This document shows positions 51,701 through 60,021 of a DNA stretch of 64,000 nucleotides, piece after piece (position 1 is the stretch's first letter; each line of letters opens with the position of its first letter). The translations under genes and the position numbers were made by a program. Origin of the DNA: DASUNP01 sp035249305. Its GTDB lineage: Bacteria; Acidobacteriota; Blastocatellia; UBA7656. Under the pieces are notes generated by a model that saw only the letters and a program-made list of their open reading frames with translations, ran no database searches and had not been told where the DNA came from. The stretch is from assembly GCA_035249305.1 (NCBI GenBank), contig DATFGQ010000025.1, positions 22,442 through 86,441 of the forward strand. The letters are read 5' to 3'.

Positions 51701-54638
51701 GCTCGCGAGCCTCGACGATGCGGCGGAGCGCCACGGCGTCGAGCTCGAAGCGCTCGAAACAGAGCACGCCGCCGAGCAGGCCGACCTGCGCGCGCGCGAA
51801 GGCCAGTACCAGGAAGAGTTCGCGCGCCTCCGACAGGCCGAAGCCGAGATCGAGCAGATGCGCCAGCGGTTGCTCACCGAGATCGGTCACCTCGAACGGC
51901 TGCGCAACCTCAGCGCGGGCCTCGAAGAGGCGCTGCGCCGGCTGGAGCTGAAGCAGACGAGCTTGCAGGCGGAGATGGAGCGGGCCTCCTCGCGTCTGGA
52001 AGAGGCTTCGAGCGAGTACGCGCGCGTGGGCGGCGAGGCCGAAGGCAACCGCGCGCGGCTGGTCGCCCTGACGGGCCGCATACGAGAGCGCGCCAAGACG
52101 CTCAGCGAACTGAGGAACGAAGCTACGGCCTTCCGCCAGGAGCTAGAGGCCATCCACGCCGAACGCACCTCCGCCGCGCACCGCCTGGAGTCGCTCGAAG
52201 ACCTGGACGAGCATCACGCTCATTACTCGGACGCGGTTCAGTTCGTGCTGTCGCCCGAACAGGCCGCACGCATAAACGCGCTAGGCCCGCTCGCCGATTT
52301 CGTAGAGGTCGAGGCCCAGTACGAGCGGTTGATCGAAAGCCTCTTCGGCCGCGAGCTTCAATCGGTGCTCGTCCCGACGATCGACGACGCGCTGGCCGGG
52401 GTCGAATCGATCAAGGGCGAAGGGCTGGGCCGCGGCGCGTTCTTAGTCGTCGGCCTGCACGGCGGCGAAGGCGACCCCGCCGACGAGACGGGCGAGCGAG
52501 AGTCGCAGGCTTACGGCGAGCTTGAAGCCCGCGAGCCGGACGACCTGGAGCCTCAAGTATTGCTCGGCTACGACGATCTCGTATGGAGCGATGAAGATTA
52601 CATCGCGGCCGACCACCAGTTGCCCGCGGCCTCGATCCCTCTGGAAGAGTTTTTAGAAGCGTCGTATGACTCGGAGCCCGATACGTTCGCGCCGGACATC
52701 GACGTCGAAGACGCCGATCGACAACAACTGCGCCGGTTCGACGAAGACGAGGCTCGCACGGCTTCCCGTTTCCAGCTCGACGTTCTTCGCGCGATAGACC
52801 TGATGGGGCTGAGGCCGGAGATAAAGTCGGTCGTCGAGCGCGCGTTCCCGGACAAGTGCGCGGCCTCGGTCGTGCCCGACATCGAAGCGGCGCTGCACCT
52901 GTCGATCGAGAACGCCTCGCGAATCTACGTCACGTATAACGGCGAGCAGGTCGTAAACGGGCGGCTGATAGTGACGGGCGCGCAGGCCGGCCAGCGCGGC
53001 GTTTCGCTGCTCGGCCTCAAGCGCGAGATAAAACAGCTCCGCGTGCAGACCGAAGTTCTTCGCGCGGACGAGGAGCGCATGGCCGAAGAGCTGACCCGCG
53101 CGCAGCAGCGGCTCGAAGGGATAGAGGGCGAAGTCTCGCAGCTCGACCTTGAGCTCCGCGAGCACGAGAAGACGACCGTCGCGCGCGATTCGCAGCTCGA
53201 AGGTTTAGCGCGCGACCTCGAACGCGCTTCCCAGCACGTCCGCGTCGTCGAGGCCGAGATGGAACAATCGGCCGAAGAGTGCGCGGAGCTTTCGTCGCGG
53301 ATCACGGCGCTCGCGTCAGAGCTACAGACGGCCGAGGCTTCGCGAGATGCGGTGCAGTCGGCCATCACCACGGCCCAGGCGGAGTTCATCGAGCTGCGCG
53401 CCCACGTCGAACAGCTCGCCGAGCAGCTCTCTTCGGTGCGCGCTTCGGTGGCGGCGCGCGCCGAGCGGTTGCAGTCGGCGCGCGGCGAGGCGCGGCGGAT
53501 CGAATCGGAGGCCGAAGAGTTTCGCTCGCGAATAAACCGCAACCGCGTAGAGCTGTACGAGAGCTACGGCCGCATCGAACAGCTCCGCGCCTCGACGAGC
53601 GAAGGCGACACGGCCACGGCGCGCTTCGACGCCGAGCGGGCGGAGCTTGACGGCGAGATCGCGCGGGCCGCCGAGAGCCTGGACCAGGCGCGCGGGCGCA
53701 CGGACGAGCTGGAAGCGCTCTTAGCCGAGCTCAGGCAGTCGTCGTCGGCCGCGCACGACCGCAGGGGGCAGATAGAGGTCGAGCGCGCGCGCGTAGAAAG
53801 CGAGGCCGAGCACCTGGCGCGGATATGCTATTCGGAGCTGGCAATGTCGCTCGAAGACGTGGTCACGAGCGTCGAGCTCGGGCTCGCGGCACAGACCCAG
53901 TTGTCGGAGCCATCTGAGATCTCAAATCTCAAATCTCAAATCTCAGATGATGAAGAGGCAGAGACAATCCAGACGCAACCACCGGCCCCTGACGCGGAGG
54001 CCGCGCGGGCGAGGCTCGACGAGCTGAAGGCGAAGCTCGACGACATCGGCCCTGTCAACATGATGGCCCTTGAGGAGCTTGAAGAGGCCGAGCAGCGATA
54101 CGCCTTCCTCTCCGAGCAGAGGCGCGACATACTCGAATCGATCAAGATGACTGAAGAGGCGCTCACGGAGATCAAGCGCCGGTCGCGCGAGCGCTTCCGC
54201 CACGCCTTCACTCACATAAACGAGAACTTCCAACGCATGTTCGTCGAGCTGTTCGGCGGCGGGCGCGGCGAGATGATCCTGATCGACGAAGAGGATGTTT
54301 TAGAGTCGGGCATAGACCTGATCGCGCAGCCGCCGGGCAAGCGGCTCCAGAACGTGCTGCTGTTGAGCGGCGGCGAGAAGGCCATGGCCGCCATAGCCCT
54401 TGTGCTTGCGATATTCCAGTACCGCCCCTCGCCCTTCTGCATACTCGACGAGGTCGACGCGCCGCTCGACGAGATGAACGTGGGCCGCTTCTCGAACAAG
54501 GTGGTCGAGATGAGCCGCGACACGCAGTTCCTCGTCATCACGCACAACAAGCGGACGATGGAGGCGGCGCTCGCGCTTTACGGCGTCACGATGGAAGAGC
54601 CGGGCGTGTCGAAGCTGGTGTCGGTCAAATTTGAATAA
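48738..54638 (+). CDS. smc: Chromosome segregation ATPase SMC, interrupted by an intein
   Basis: The precursor has 1,966 residues. The N-terminal head begins FRLEKLEISGFKSFADRTTL and reaches Walker A GPNGCGK at 32-38, where the intein (48852-50528) starts. After splicing the extein is 1,407 residues, longer than the usual ~1,150-1,200. The extra length comes from a Pro/Glu-rich insertion in the N-terminal head (about 50680-50985), acidic segments around the hinge (about 52490-52740), and a short repeat-derived stretch near 53912. Long coiled coils follow. The C-terminal head has the signature LLSGGEKAMA and Walker B CILDEVDAPLDE. SMC organises and segregates chromosomes. Confidence 0.95.
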   Translation: MFRLEKLEISGFKSFADRTTLTFGEGITAVVGPNGCGKCVDGATLVTLADGRDVPIRELVDAALKDSNSVEALDDGLLTRQNPSDVAILSLNPETLRLEPRRVTAFIKREATPYLLRIRTRAGREVTATPYHPLFTLEDGRLRTLKAEELKVGVRLALPRRLPVSGGEVEMSPLRMLEQFQAGDNLFVPHSDQLRAWALSAHTRFGTWTGWARAANVSDVQLRGFLNKQSVGTNTLVSLSHSAQSLPPLDGRLKSHGNGEMRLPSAFSPELARFLGLVIAEGRNTSSNQVWFVNSDPAINDEYERLAHTLFGLRVRRLHYKSNAEDSLIFSHALCKTLERLFGFSINSSSSEKEIPSQVFESERATQWAFLSGLFEGDAYISVQGGSGAPRPPFIEYTTASPRLAEQVVALLLRLGIFSLLRSRQKYASNTAEKRRRTYYSVLIYGTEQLCRAAENLSFVGEKRAKLSALRKLSVASNPNLDLIPGITPLVKQAARVAGVNVKAHRSNHPKLAAYVESRCEASRGGLLEVTEQIERSGKTPDAARGLLDRFKKLASSDIYWDEIVSVEQVAPSDEWVYDLSIAETHNFVAGNIIVHNSNVAESISWVLGEQSAKNLRGGKMEDVIFNGTRDRKPTGMAEVLLTLVAVKDIAAKDSDGPPADDDHEYEDAVENAERAAEAARSLVHELTPQQPVPEQPANEQPAPEPAGELTAQADSSAVVNDSPRVAEKRAKSHDRSRAQRRKRRTVAIMAGERITVGRRLYRTGDSEYLMNGRPCLLRDIQDLFAGTGLGGAHYAIIEQGRIGQILSSKPLDRRALIEEAAGITKFKSRKRAAELKLESAKQNLTRLNDIISEIERQVNSLKRQAQKARRYRRMREEVRGLQKVVFTADYYRLTEAIDRVARELEAASVKQSEIDSIITAHETEHRAVSAEARAGEDRLAGLRETAAAIELEADRARNRRAFEQQQITELTTRIEELERDQQALDTRLASLDDAAERHGVELEALETEHAAEQADLRAREGQYQEEFARLRQAEAEIEQMRQRLLTEIGHLERLRNLSAGLEEALRRLELKQTSLQAEMERASSRLEEASSEYARVGGEAEGNRARLVALTGRIRERAKTLSELRNEATAFRQELEAIHAERTSAAHRLESLEDLDEHHAHYSDAVQFVLSPEQAARINALGPLADFVEVEAQYERLIESLFGRELQSVLVPTIDDALAGVESIKGEGLGRGAFLVVGLHGGEGDPADETGERESQAYGELEAREPDDLEPQVLLGYDDLVWSDEDYIAADHQLPAASIPLEEFLEASYDSEPDTFAPDIDVEDADRQQLRRFDEDEARTASRFQLDVLRAIDLMGLRPEIKSVVERAFPDKCAASVVPDIEAALHLSIENASRIYVTYNGEQVVNGRLIVTGAQAGQRGVSLLGLKREIKQLRVQTEVLRADEERMAEELTRAQQRLEGIEGEVSQLDLELREHEKTTVARDSQLEGLARDLERASQHVRVVEAEMEQSAEECAELSSRITALASELQTAEASRDAVQSAITTAQAEFIELRAHVEQLAEQLSSVRASVAARAERLQSARGEARRIESEAEEFRSRINRNRVELYESYGRIEQLRASTSEGDTATARFDAERAELDGEIARAAESLDQARGRTDELEALLAELRQSSSAAHDRRGQIEVERARVESEAEHLARICYSELAMSLEDVVTSVELGLAAQTQLSEPSEISNLKSQISDDEEAETIQTQPPAPDAEAARARLDELKAKLDDIGPVNMMALEELEEAEQRYAFLSEQRRDILESIKMTEEALTEIKRRSRERFRHAFTHINENFQRMFVELFGGGRGEMILIDEEDVLESGIDLIAQPPGKRLQNVLLLSGGEKAMAAIALVLAIFQYRPSPFCILDEVDAPLDEMNVGRFSNKVVEMSRDTQFLVITHNKRTMEAALALYGVTMEEPGVSKLVSVKFE
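48852..50528 (+). other. Intein with LAGLIDADG homing endonuclease, inserted in SMC Walker A
   Basis: The insert starts with Cys directly after the Walker A lysine (GPNGCGK|CVDGATLV) and ends ...FVAGNIIVHN| before Ser. Removing it restores the canonical GPNGCGKSN. Block A is CVDGATLVTLADG, block B is VTATPYHPLFT (TxxHP), and the splicing C-terminus is VYDLSIAETHNFVAGNIIVHN, with terminal His-Asn. Two LAGLIDADG helices are visible, FLGLVIAEG and LSGLFEGDAY. At 559 residues it is a full-size bifunctional intein. It shows no frameshift. Confidence 0.93.
53912..53946 (+). repeat. In-frame heptamer tandem repeat inside smc
   Basis: Five consecutive 7-bp units (ATCTGAG, ATCTCAA three times, ATCTCAG) lie in the coding sequence and encode the polar stretch SEISNLKSQIS. 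The same heptamer (complement TTTGAGA) appears at 35285 and, degenerate, at 11192. Five units are 35 bp, so the insertion kept the frame only together with flanking bases. Confidence 0.75.
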
Positions 54639-54740
54639 CGGTCCGGCCTATCCGAGGGATGGACAGTGTAGACAGCTTTGACGGTTTCAATCATACTGTT
54701 TACTGTCTTATCCCTTATCTGTTTTTTGGTGACTGGTAGT

Positions 54741-55448
54741 ATGCGCAAAAGTAGTTTCATAGCGTGCCTCTTGCTGGCGTCGCTCACGGTCGTATCGAAC
54801 GGGCAGAACGGGGCGGCGGCAAGCGCGGGGGCCGGGGCGAGCTTCGGTTACAGGTTTGAAAACGCGCGGTTCCACATCCCTTTGATCGAGATAGACCTGG
54901 CTCCGGATGGTACGGGCGAGCTCAGATTCAAGCGCGGCGAGTCGGACGAGGTCATAGACTTAAAGCTGAAGCTTTTGCCCGCGACGATCGAGCGCATTCG
55001 CACGCTCTACGGCGTGACGGGCTTTCTGACCTCTAAAGAGGAGTACCAGTCCAAGAAAGACTTTTCAAACCTCGGGTGGGTGACTCTTTCGGCGCGCGAG
55101 GGCGACCTCTCGCGCGAAGTGCGGTTCAACTACAGCGAGAACCGTCAGATAAAAGAGCTCTACGACATCTTCCGCGCGATCGCGACGCAGCAGATGCACC
55201 TGTTCGACCTCGACACGGCCGAGCAGTACCAGCCGCTCGATCTGCCGACCCAGCTCGGCGTGCTTGAGAGGGACCTGGAGCTGGAGCGCATAGCCGAGCC
55301 GGAGCAGATGCTGGCGGCGCTCAACGGCATAAACTCGAACGACGCCTTGCCGCTGATCGCGCGCAACCACGCGAAGCGGATAGCGGAAAAGATCGAGAAG
55401 AAGAAGTTCAAATCGCCGGTGAAAAAAACAGTAGATAGTAGCCAGTAG
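54741..55448 (+). CDS. Secreted hypothetical protein, 235 aa
   Basis: The product starts MRKSSFIACLLLASLTVVSNG, a signal peptide; an upstream GTG at 54678 opens the same frame but would place membrane-like residues before it. The mature part is beta-rich and then helical (EIDLAPDGTGELRFKRGESDEVIDLKL, EQYQPLDLPTQLGVLERDLELERI). No family was recognised. It follows smc by about 100 bp. Its last codons and stop lie inside a heptamer array (55431-55465). Confidence 0.7.
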   Translation: MRKSSFIACLLLASLTVVSNGQNGAAASAGAGASFGYRFENARFHIPLIEIDLAPDGTGELRFKRGESDEVIDLKLKLLPATIERIRTLYGVTGFLTSKEEYQSKKDFSNLGWVTLSAREGDLSREVRFNYSENRQIKELYDIFRAIATQQMHLFDLDTAEQYQPLDLPTQLGVLERDLELERIAEPEQMLAALNGINSNDALPLIARNHAKRIAEKIEKKKFKSPVKKTVDSSQ

Positions 55449-55510
55449 TCAGTAGCCAGTAGAAATCATCGGCACTACTGACTACTGGCTACTGACTACT
55501 GGCTACTGAC
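55431..55510. repeat. Inverted heptamer arrays forming a long hairpin
   Basis: GTAGATA, GTAGCCA, GTAGTCA, GTAGCCA and GTAGAAA run from 55431; TACTGAC/TACTGGC units run back to 55510. Their core gives a perfect 25-bp stem (55438-55462 with 55482-55506) around a 19-nt loop. The stop of the gene before (55446-55448) lies inside the left arm; the next gene starts 7 bp after the right arm. It may act as a terminator or sequester translation. Confidence 0.8.
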
Positions 55511-55512
55511 TT

Positions 55513-56886
55513 ATGTTCTTCCCCCGCGGCAAACCGCTGCATGAAAACCTGGCGACGAGTTATGTGCTCGTCGACGCGCTCATCGATGACCTCTGCGAAG
55601 GCGGGTTTTCCGGCATCGTGGAGGTCATGCTGCATGACGCGGACGGCTGCGTAGTTATCGAGCGCGGCAAGGTCGCCGCCAGCCTGCTCAAAGAGAATCA
55701 GAAGGGCGAAGCCGCAATCGGCGTTCAAGAGCTGGCCGCGAGGGCGCGGGCCGAGCGCGGCCGCGTCTCCGTCTACACTTATTCGACCGACGTGGCGAGC
55801 GCGCTCGCGCGCCGGACCGACTGCAAGACGCTTTACACACAGTTGAGCACGGACTTCGCGGACCTGGGCAAGATGCTCGCGAAGCTGGCGCGCGAGCGCG
55901 ACCGCGAGTGGCTCATAGAGGTCGCGGCCAACGGCGGGACCGAGGCGCTGATCTATCTAAGGGATGACGACTGCCTGCTGGTTACGCCGGAAGGCGGCGA
56001 GGAAGTGACCGCCCGCACATCACTGGCCGATAGCCGCGCGCTCGAAGACCTGCTCGCGGAGGTGAGCCGCGCGGGCGCGACCTTTGACGTTTACTTCCGT
56101 CAAGCGACGCCCGCCCTTGTCGAAGAGGTCGAAGAGGTTGAAGAGAGTCAAGCGGCTCCGCCCGCCACCCCGCAGGAAGCGGAGCGAGAAGCGGAGGTCG
56201 AAAGCTATAAAGTCTCTCAGGCCGCGACCGGCCACGGCTCCGTGTTTACGGTCGATCACATCGAGACGAGTGTTGACGCGAGCCCGGAACCCGATTACGT
56301 CGAGCTGGCGCGCGTCGACGAAGAGGTCGAGCGAGACAGAGAGCAAGATACCGTCGACGATGATTACGGCGACGAGATGAAGGTTAGCGAGCCGCCCTTG
56401 TTGCCCGACATCGCCCTGCCCGAATCGGCCAGGCAGGGGATGACGGCGCACCTGTTCGCGTCGGCCGCCGTCGCCGAAAACGCGGGCGAGGCCGAGATGA
56501 TCGAAGTCAAACGGCTGATGGGCGAGATCGCCAGGACCGTCGAAGACGCGATCCGCGCGGTTTCTCAGCACAGCAATTTCGCCATGCACCTGCGCGCGGG
56601 CCAGTTGAGGGTCGCCGACCGCTACCCTTTCTTAGACCCGTTCGGCAACGAGTTCGAATACCTCGCCGGCGAGATCGCGTTCGTCGGCAAGGTCAAGCCC
56701 GACGATTTCATAAACGGGCTCACCGAAGCGCTGAGGATCGCGCTGGCGAGCGCCCTCCAGTCGGTAGGCCAGCCCGCCCGGCTGCGCGCGATCGCCACGG
56801 AAGATTTACGTCGGCTGGCCGGGCGCTACCGCACGGAGTTCGAAGAGTTCGGCCTGGACCAGGCGGTCGAGCGAATAATAGAGTAG
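55513..56886 (+). CDS. Hypothetical acidic protein, 457 aa
   Basis: I do not recognise a family with certainty. The N-terminal ~120 residues resemble the small signalling-type domains with an effector-like fold (LATSYVLVDALIDDLCEGGFSGIVEVML, IERGKVAASLL), possibly DUF4388-like. The middle is acidic and probably disordered (VEEVEEVEESQ, EEVERDREQDTVDDD). The C-terminus is helical (MIEVKRLMGEIARTVEDAIRAV, DFINGLTEALRIALASAL). No ribosome site is visible before the ATG, because a heptamer hairpin occupies that position. Its stop is followed by another heptamer array. Confidence 0.75.
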   Translation: MFFPRGKPLHENLATSYVLVDALIDDLCEGGFSGIVEVMLHDADGCVVIERGKVAASLLKENQKGEAAIGVQELAARARAERGRVSVYTYSTDVASALARRTDCKTLYTQLSTDFADLGKMLAKLARERDREWLIEVAANGGTEALIYLRDDDCLLVTPEGGEEVTARTSLADSRALEDLLAEVSRAGATFDVYFRQATPALVEEVEEVEESQAAPPATPQEAEREAEVESYKVSQAATGHGSVFTVDHIETSVDASPEPDYVELARVDEEVERDREQDTVDDDYGDEMKVSEPPLLPDIALPESARQGMTAHLFASAAVAENAGEAEMIEVKRLMGEIARTVEDAIRAVSQHSNFAMHLRAGQLRVADRYPFLDPFGNEFEYLAGEIAFVGKVKPDDFINGLTEALRIALASALQSVGQPARLRAIATEDLRRLAGRYRTEFEEFGLDQAVERIIE

Positions 56887-56888
56887 TG

Positions 56889-56933
56889 CTGAGTCCTGAG
56901 TAATTGTCTTCCACTCAGCACTCAGCACTCAGG
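56889..56933. repeat. Heptamer arrays after the 55513 gene
   Basis: CTGAGTC and CTGAGTA follow the TAG stop by two bases; ACTCAGC, ACTCAGC and ACTCAGG run in inverse orientation on the far side. The arms can pair (for example AGTCCTGAGT with ACTCAGGACT). The unit is the same as at 32532-32559. Confidence 0.7.
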
Positions 56934-56956
56934 ACTTCTTAATCAAGGAGAGATTC

Positions 56957-58048
56957 ATGAGCACACGAATGTACGCTTTGCCCGTCGAGCAGACCGAGTG
57001 GCGCGTCGAGGGCGCGGGCTCGACTACCATCTTCAACTGGGTGTACGACGAGGGCCGGGACAAGCTGCTTACGCTTTACGAAAAGGGGAAGAACAAACAG
57101 TGGAACGCAAATGAGCGGATAGACTGGTCGCAGGAGGTCGACCTGGCGAACCCTCTGGGGTTCCCCGACTACTTCGTCGCGATCTATGGGTCGCCCACCT
57201 GGGAGAAGCTCGACGAGCGCGGCCGAAACGAGGTCCGCCATCACCTCGAAGCGTGGCGCTTCTCGCAGTTCCTCCACGGCGAGCAGGGCGCGCTCATCTG
57301 CACGGCCAAGATCGTGCAGACCGTTCCCGACATCGACTCGAAATTCTATGCCGCGACTCAAGTGATCGACGAGGCCCGCCACGTCGAAGTCTATTCGCGC
57401 TACCTCCGCGAGAAGATTCAGATGGCCTACCCGATCAACGTCCACTTGCAGACGCTGCTCGAACAGGGCATCCGTGACTCGCGGTGGGATTTCACGTACC
57501 TGGCCATGCAGGTGATAATCGAGGGGCTGGCGCTGGCGGCCTTCGGCACAATACGCGACCTGGCGACCGAGCCTCTGGGCAAAGCCATCAACGCTTACGT
57601 GATGCAGGACGAAGCGCGCCACGTCGCCTTCGGGAGGCTGGCCCTGCGCGACTACTACCGCGAGCTTACGGACCGCGAGCGCGACGAGCGCGAAGAGTTT
57701 GCCGTCGACGCCTGCTACCTGATGCGCGACCGCTTCATGGGCGAAGAGATCTGGGAGCGCCTCGGCTTTGACGTGGACGGTTGCGTCACGTTCGTCCGCC
57801 AGTCGCCTTTCATGCGAGAGTACACCAAGCGGCTCTTTACGCGGATCGTGCCGACCATACGCGACATAGGATTGTGGGGCGAGCGCATTCAAAAGGCCTT
57901 CGCTGACATGGGCATCATAGAACTGGCCGACCTCGACGTTGAGGCGTTGAGCGCGGCCGACGAAGATGTCGCGGCTGAATACGACCGTCTCCGCGCCGCG
58001 CGCGACGCACAGGTCGCGGGCGTTATAGCCGAAGGCGCGGCCGATTAA
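56957..58048 (+). CDS. Ferritin-like diiron protein (R2-like fold)
   Basis: The 363-residue protein has the four-helix metal signature twice over. HGEQGAL with DEARHVEVYSRYL gives the first Glu/EARH pair, and IIEGLALAAFGTIRDLA with QDEARHVAFGRLAL gives the second. This fits a di-iron oxygenase or ferritin-like oxidoreductase (AurF/desaturase-like families); the reaction is unknown. An AAGGAGA ribosome site precedes the ATG. It is monocistronic-looking and ends at a strong terminator. Confidence 0.85.
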   Translation: MSTRMYALPVEQTEWRVEGAGSTTIFNWVYDEGRDKLLTLYEKGKNKQWNANERIDWSQEVDLANPLGFPDYFVAIYGSPTWEKLDERGRNEVRHHLEAWRFSQFLHGEQGALICTAKIVQTVPDIDSKFYAATQVIDEARHVEVYSRYLREKIQMAYPINVHLQTLLEQGIRDSRWDFTYLAMQVIIEGLALAAFGTIRDLATEPLGKAINAYVMQDEARHVAFGRLALRDYYRELTDRERDEREEFAVDACYLMRDRFMGEEIWERLGFDVDGCVTFVRQSPFMREYTKRLFTRIVPTIRDIGLWGERIQKAFADMGIIELADLDVEALSAADEDVAAEYDRLRAARDAQVAGVIAEGAAD

Positions 58049-58071
58049 GCTAAACCGCAATTCTTAGAATA

Positions 58072-58104
58072 AAAGGCCGGCCGGGGAGCCGGCCTTTCTC
58101 TTTT
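58072..58104 (+). terminator. Intrinsic terminator after the ferritin-like gene
   Basis: A perfect 10-bp stem (AAAGGCCGGC / GCCGGCCTTT) with a CGGGGA loop is followed by a T-rich stretch (TTTCTCTTTT). It lies 24 bp past the stop. Confidence 0.9.
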
Positions 58105-58319
58105 GCGTCGATCTCAGACGGACGGAAAGAAAGCGTACAGATTCATTACTGGCGCGAGGATTTGCGAACACTCGCGAGCCCCGGACGCGCCCATTCAATC
58201 CCCGGCAGCGCCATTATTTCGGCATTGGAATTGCTGAGTAGTGTTTGACCTTATTGGAATATCCAGACTCGGGCATTGACCCGCGTCGGTGCTCTTTTTC
58301 GACTCAGGTGAGGAATCAT

Positions 58320-59528
58320 ATGCAATACCAACAAGTGGTAAACGACGTTCTAGCAAGGCTACGTTTCCCGTCCGCAGACCGGGCCGACCTAAAGAATTCT
58401 TCGAACAAGAAAGGCATGCTCACGCGTGCGAAAGAGCGGTTGCAGAAACTCTTCTCAAATGATCTTGTCGTCGACCTCGGCACGTCGAACACGGTCATCT
58501 ACGTGCCCGACCATGGGGTCGTCTTAAACGAGCCCTCGGTCATCGCTATCAACAACGACACCGACCAGGTCGTCGCGGTCGGGCGCGAGGCGAAGCTGGC
58601 GCTGGGCCGTCAGGCAAACACTATCCGCATAGTCCGCCCGCTGAAGGACGGCGTCATAGCCGACTTCGACGCGACCGAGCAGATGCTGTCGCATTTCATC
58701 AAGGCGGCGCTGTCGCGGCGCAAAGTCTCGAACCCGCGGATACTGATCTGCGCGCCGGGCGAGATCTCTCAGGTAGAGCGGCGCGCGCTTGAAGACGCGG
58801 CGGGCCGCGCCGGGGCCAGGTACGTCGACGTGGTCGAGGAGCCCATAGCCGCGGCCATAGGCGCGGGGTTCGACATTCAATCCGGGCGAATCTTCATGCT
58901 CGTCGACATCGGCGGGGGGACTACGGACATAGCCGTGCTCGGCTACGGCGGCCCGGTCCACCTTTCGACGCTGCGCGTCGGGGGCGACAAGATGGACGAG
59001 GCGATAATCCAATTCGTCCGCCACGCCCACTGCACTGAGATCGGCAACCTGACGGCCGAGGCGATCAAGCTGGAGCTCTCCGCGGCAGGCTCCGACCAGC
59101 CCGACCGCGATATCGAAGTCCGCGGCCGCAACCTGAAGACGGGCTTGCCCGCGATTCTTAAGATCCCGCGCAGCGAGTTAATGGCCGCGATAGAGCCCGT
59201 CATAGATGAGATCATTCAGGCCATTTGCAACTCTATAGAAGAGCTTTCGGCGGAAGTGTCGGCGGGGCTATTGGATTCCGGGATAGTGCTTGCCGGCGGG
59301 GCTTCACAGTTCGCAGGGCTCGCCGAAAGGATCGGCCGGAAGACGGGCATCCAGGCCCGCCGCGCCTCGACCGACGTTCAGAGCGTCGCCGTGGTAGGCG
59401 CGGGAAAACTCTTCAGGGATGGCAGCTACACTTCTATACGCGAACTGATGGCGCAGCTCAGGGCCGAAAAGTTATACGACAAGAACGCGAGCGAGGGTGA
59501 CGATTACCACATGAACCGGGCGGCCTGA
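58320..59528 (+). CDS. mreB: MreB family actin-like protein with N-terminal extension
   Basis: The 402-residue product has the MreB core: NDLVVDLGTSNTVIYV, RPLKDGVIADFDAT, ICAPGEISQVERRALEDAA, EEPIAAAIGAG, DIGGGTTDIAVL and AGGASQFAGLAERI. MreB polymerises under the membrane and guides cell-wall growth. Typical MreB starts close to the DLGTxN motif; here ~45 residues precede it, including a basic, possibly membrane-binding helix (MLTRAKERLQKLF). The start at 58320 has GAGGAA upstream; M at 58416 is an alternative. No mreC or mreD lies nearby, so it may be a second paralogue. Confidence 0.88.
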   Translation: MQYQQVVNDVLARLRFPSADRADLKNSSNKKGMLTRAKERLQKLFSNDLVVDLGTSNTVIYVPDHGVVLNEPSVIAINNDTDQVVAVGREAKLALGRQANTIRIVRPLKDGVIADFDATEQMLSHFIKAALSRRKVSNPRILICAPGEISQVERRALEDAAGRAGARYVDVVEEPIAAAIGAGFDIQSGRIFMLVDIGGGTTDIAVLGYGGPVHLSTLRVGGDKMDEAIIQFVRHAHCTEIGNLTAEAIKLELSAAGSDQPDRDIEVRGRNLKTGLPAILKIPRSELMAAIEPVIDEIIQAICNSIEELSAEVSAGLLDSGIVLAGGASQFAGLAERIGRKTGIQARRASTDVQSVAVVGAGKLFRDGSYTSIRELMAQLRAEKLYDKNASEGDDYHMNRAA

Positions 59529-59537
59529 TGGCCGCCC

Positions 59538-59831
59538 TCACCGCCCCGTCATGTGTAGCCTGTATATCGCCGAGCCGTAGAGAGAGCGCACGCGCCTGCG
59601 GACATGGTGCTGGTCGTCGAGCAGGATTCTTAGGCGGCGTAATTGCAACCTTAAAGTACAGGCGATGACCTCTGAGTTGACCATCAGTCTGTGCGAGCGG
59701 GCCATCAAGACTTCCGATCTGTCCCTGTGGCGCAGACATCTCTCATACACCCTTGAATGCTTATCCGTAGAGTCATCGCCGCTATAAGTACTTTTAGAGT
59801 CACTTTTTAACACCATTGGGACCTCTGTCAT
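59538..59831 (-). CDS. Small basic hypothetical protein
   Basis: The 97-residue product (from ATG at 59831) is Arg/His-rich (HSRVYERCLRHRDRSE, LRLQLRRLRILLDDQHHVRRRVRS). An upstream start at 59894 adds an unlikely segment. An AGGTA ribosome-site-like sequence lies inside an inverted-repeat arm just before the ATG. Coding status is uncertain: the composition could also arise by chance, and no family was recognised. It is divergent from the response-regulator gene. Confidence 0.4.
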   Translation of the reverse strand: MTEVPMVLKSDSKSTYSGDDSTDKHSRVYERCLRHRDRSEVLMARSHRLMVNSEVIACTLRLQLRRLRILLDDQHHVRRRVRSLYGSAIYRLHMTGR

Positions 59832-59832
59832 G

Positions 59833-59922
59833 TACCTGACATAAGAGAGTCTAACACACAAAAGGTCGGCTCTTACAAATATCTTGATCAGCAATTCTGA
59901 CTCGTCTGATTTATGTCAGGTA
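59833..59922. promoter_or_regulatory. 12-bp inverted repeat between divergent genes
   Basis: TACCTGACATAA (59833-59844) and TTATGTCAGGTA (59911-59922) are perfect complements 66 bp apart in an AT-rich spacer before the response regulator. The left arm overlaps the ribosome site of the small minus-strand ORF. Two operators for a dimeric regulator, or the ends of a leader structure, are possible. Confidence 0.45.
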
Positions 59923-60021
59923 ATGTACAGACACTACAGACCCGCTTTGATATATTCTTTAGACCTCCCGATAAGAAGTTAAAAAGAGTTTCGAGCAAAG
60001 ATAAGGTAGGATTTTGGCTCA

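Noticed and set aside
55431..55510. Possible CRISPR array or tRNA-like fold
   Set aside because: Units are 7 bp with no spacers; no tRNA arms or anticodon stem.
56939..58060. 373-codon minus-strand frame opposite the ferritin-like gene
   Set aside because: The plus strand has intact diiron motifs, a ribosome site and a terminator; the opposite frame has none.
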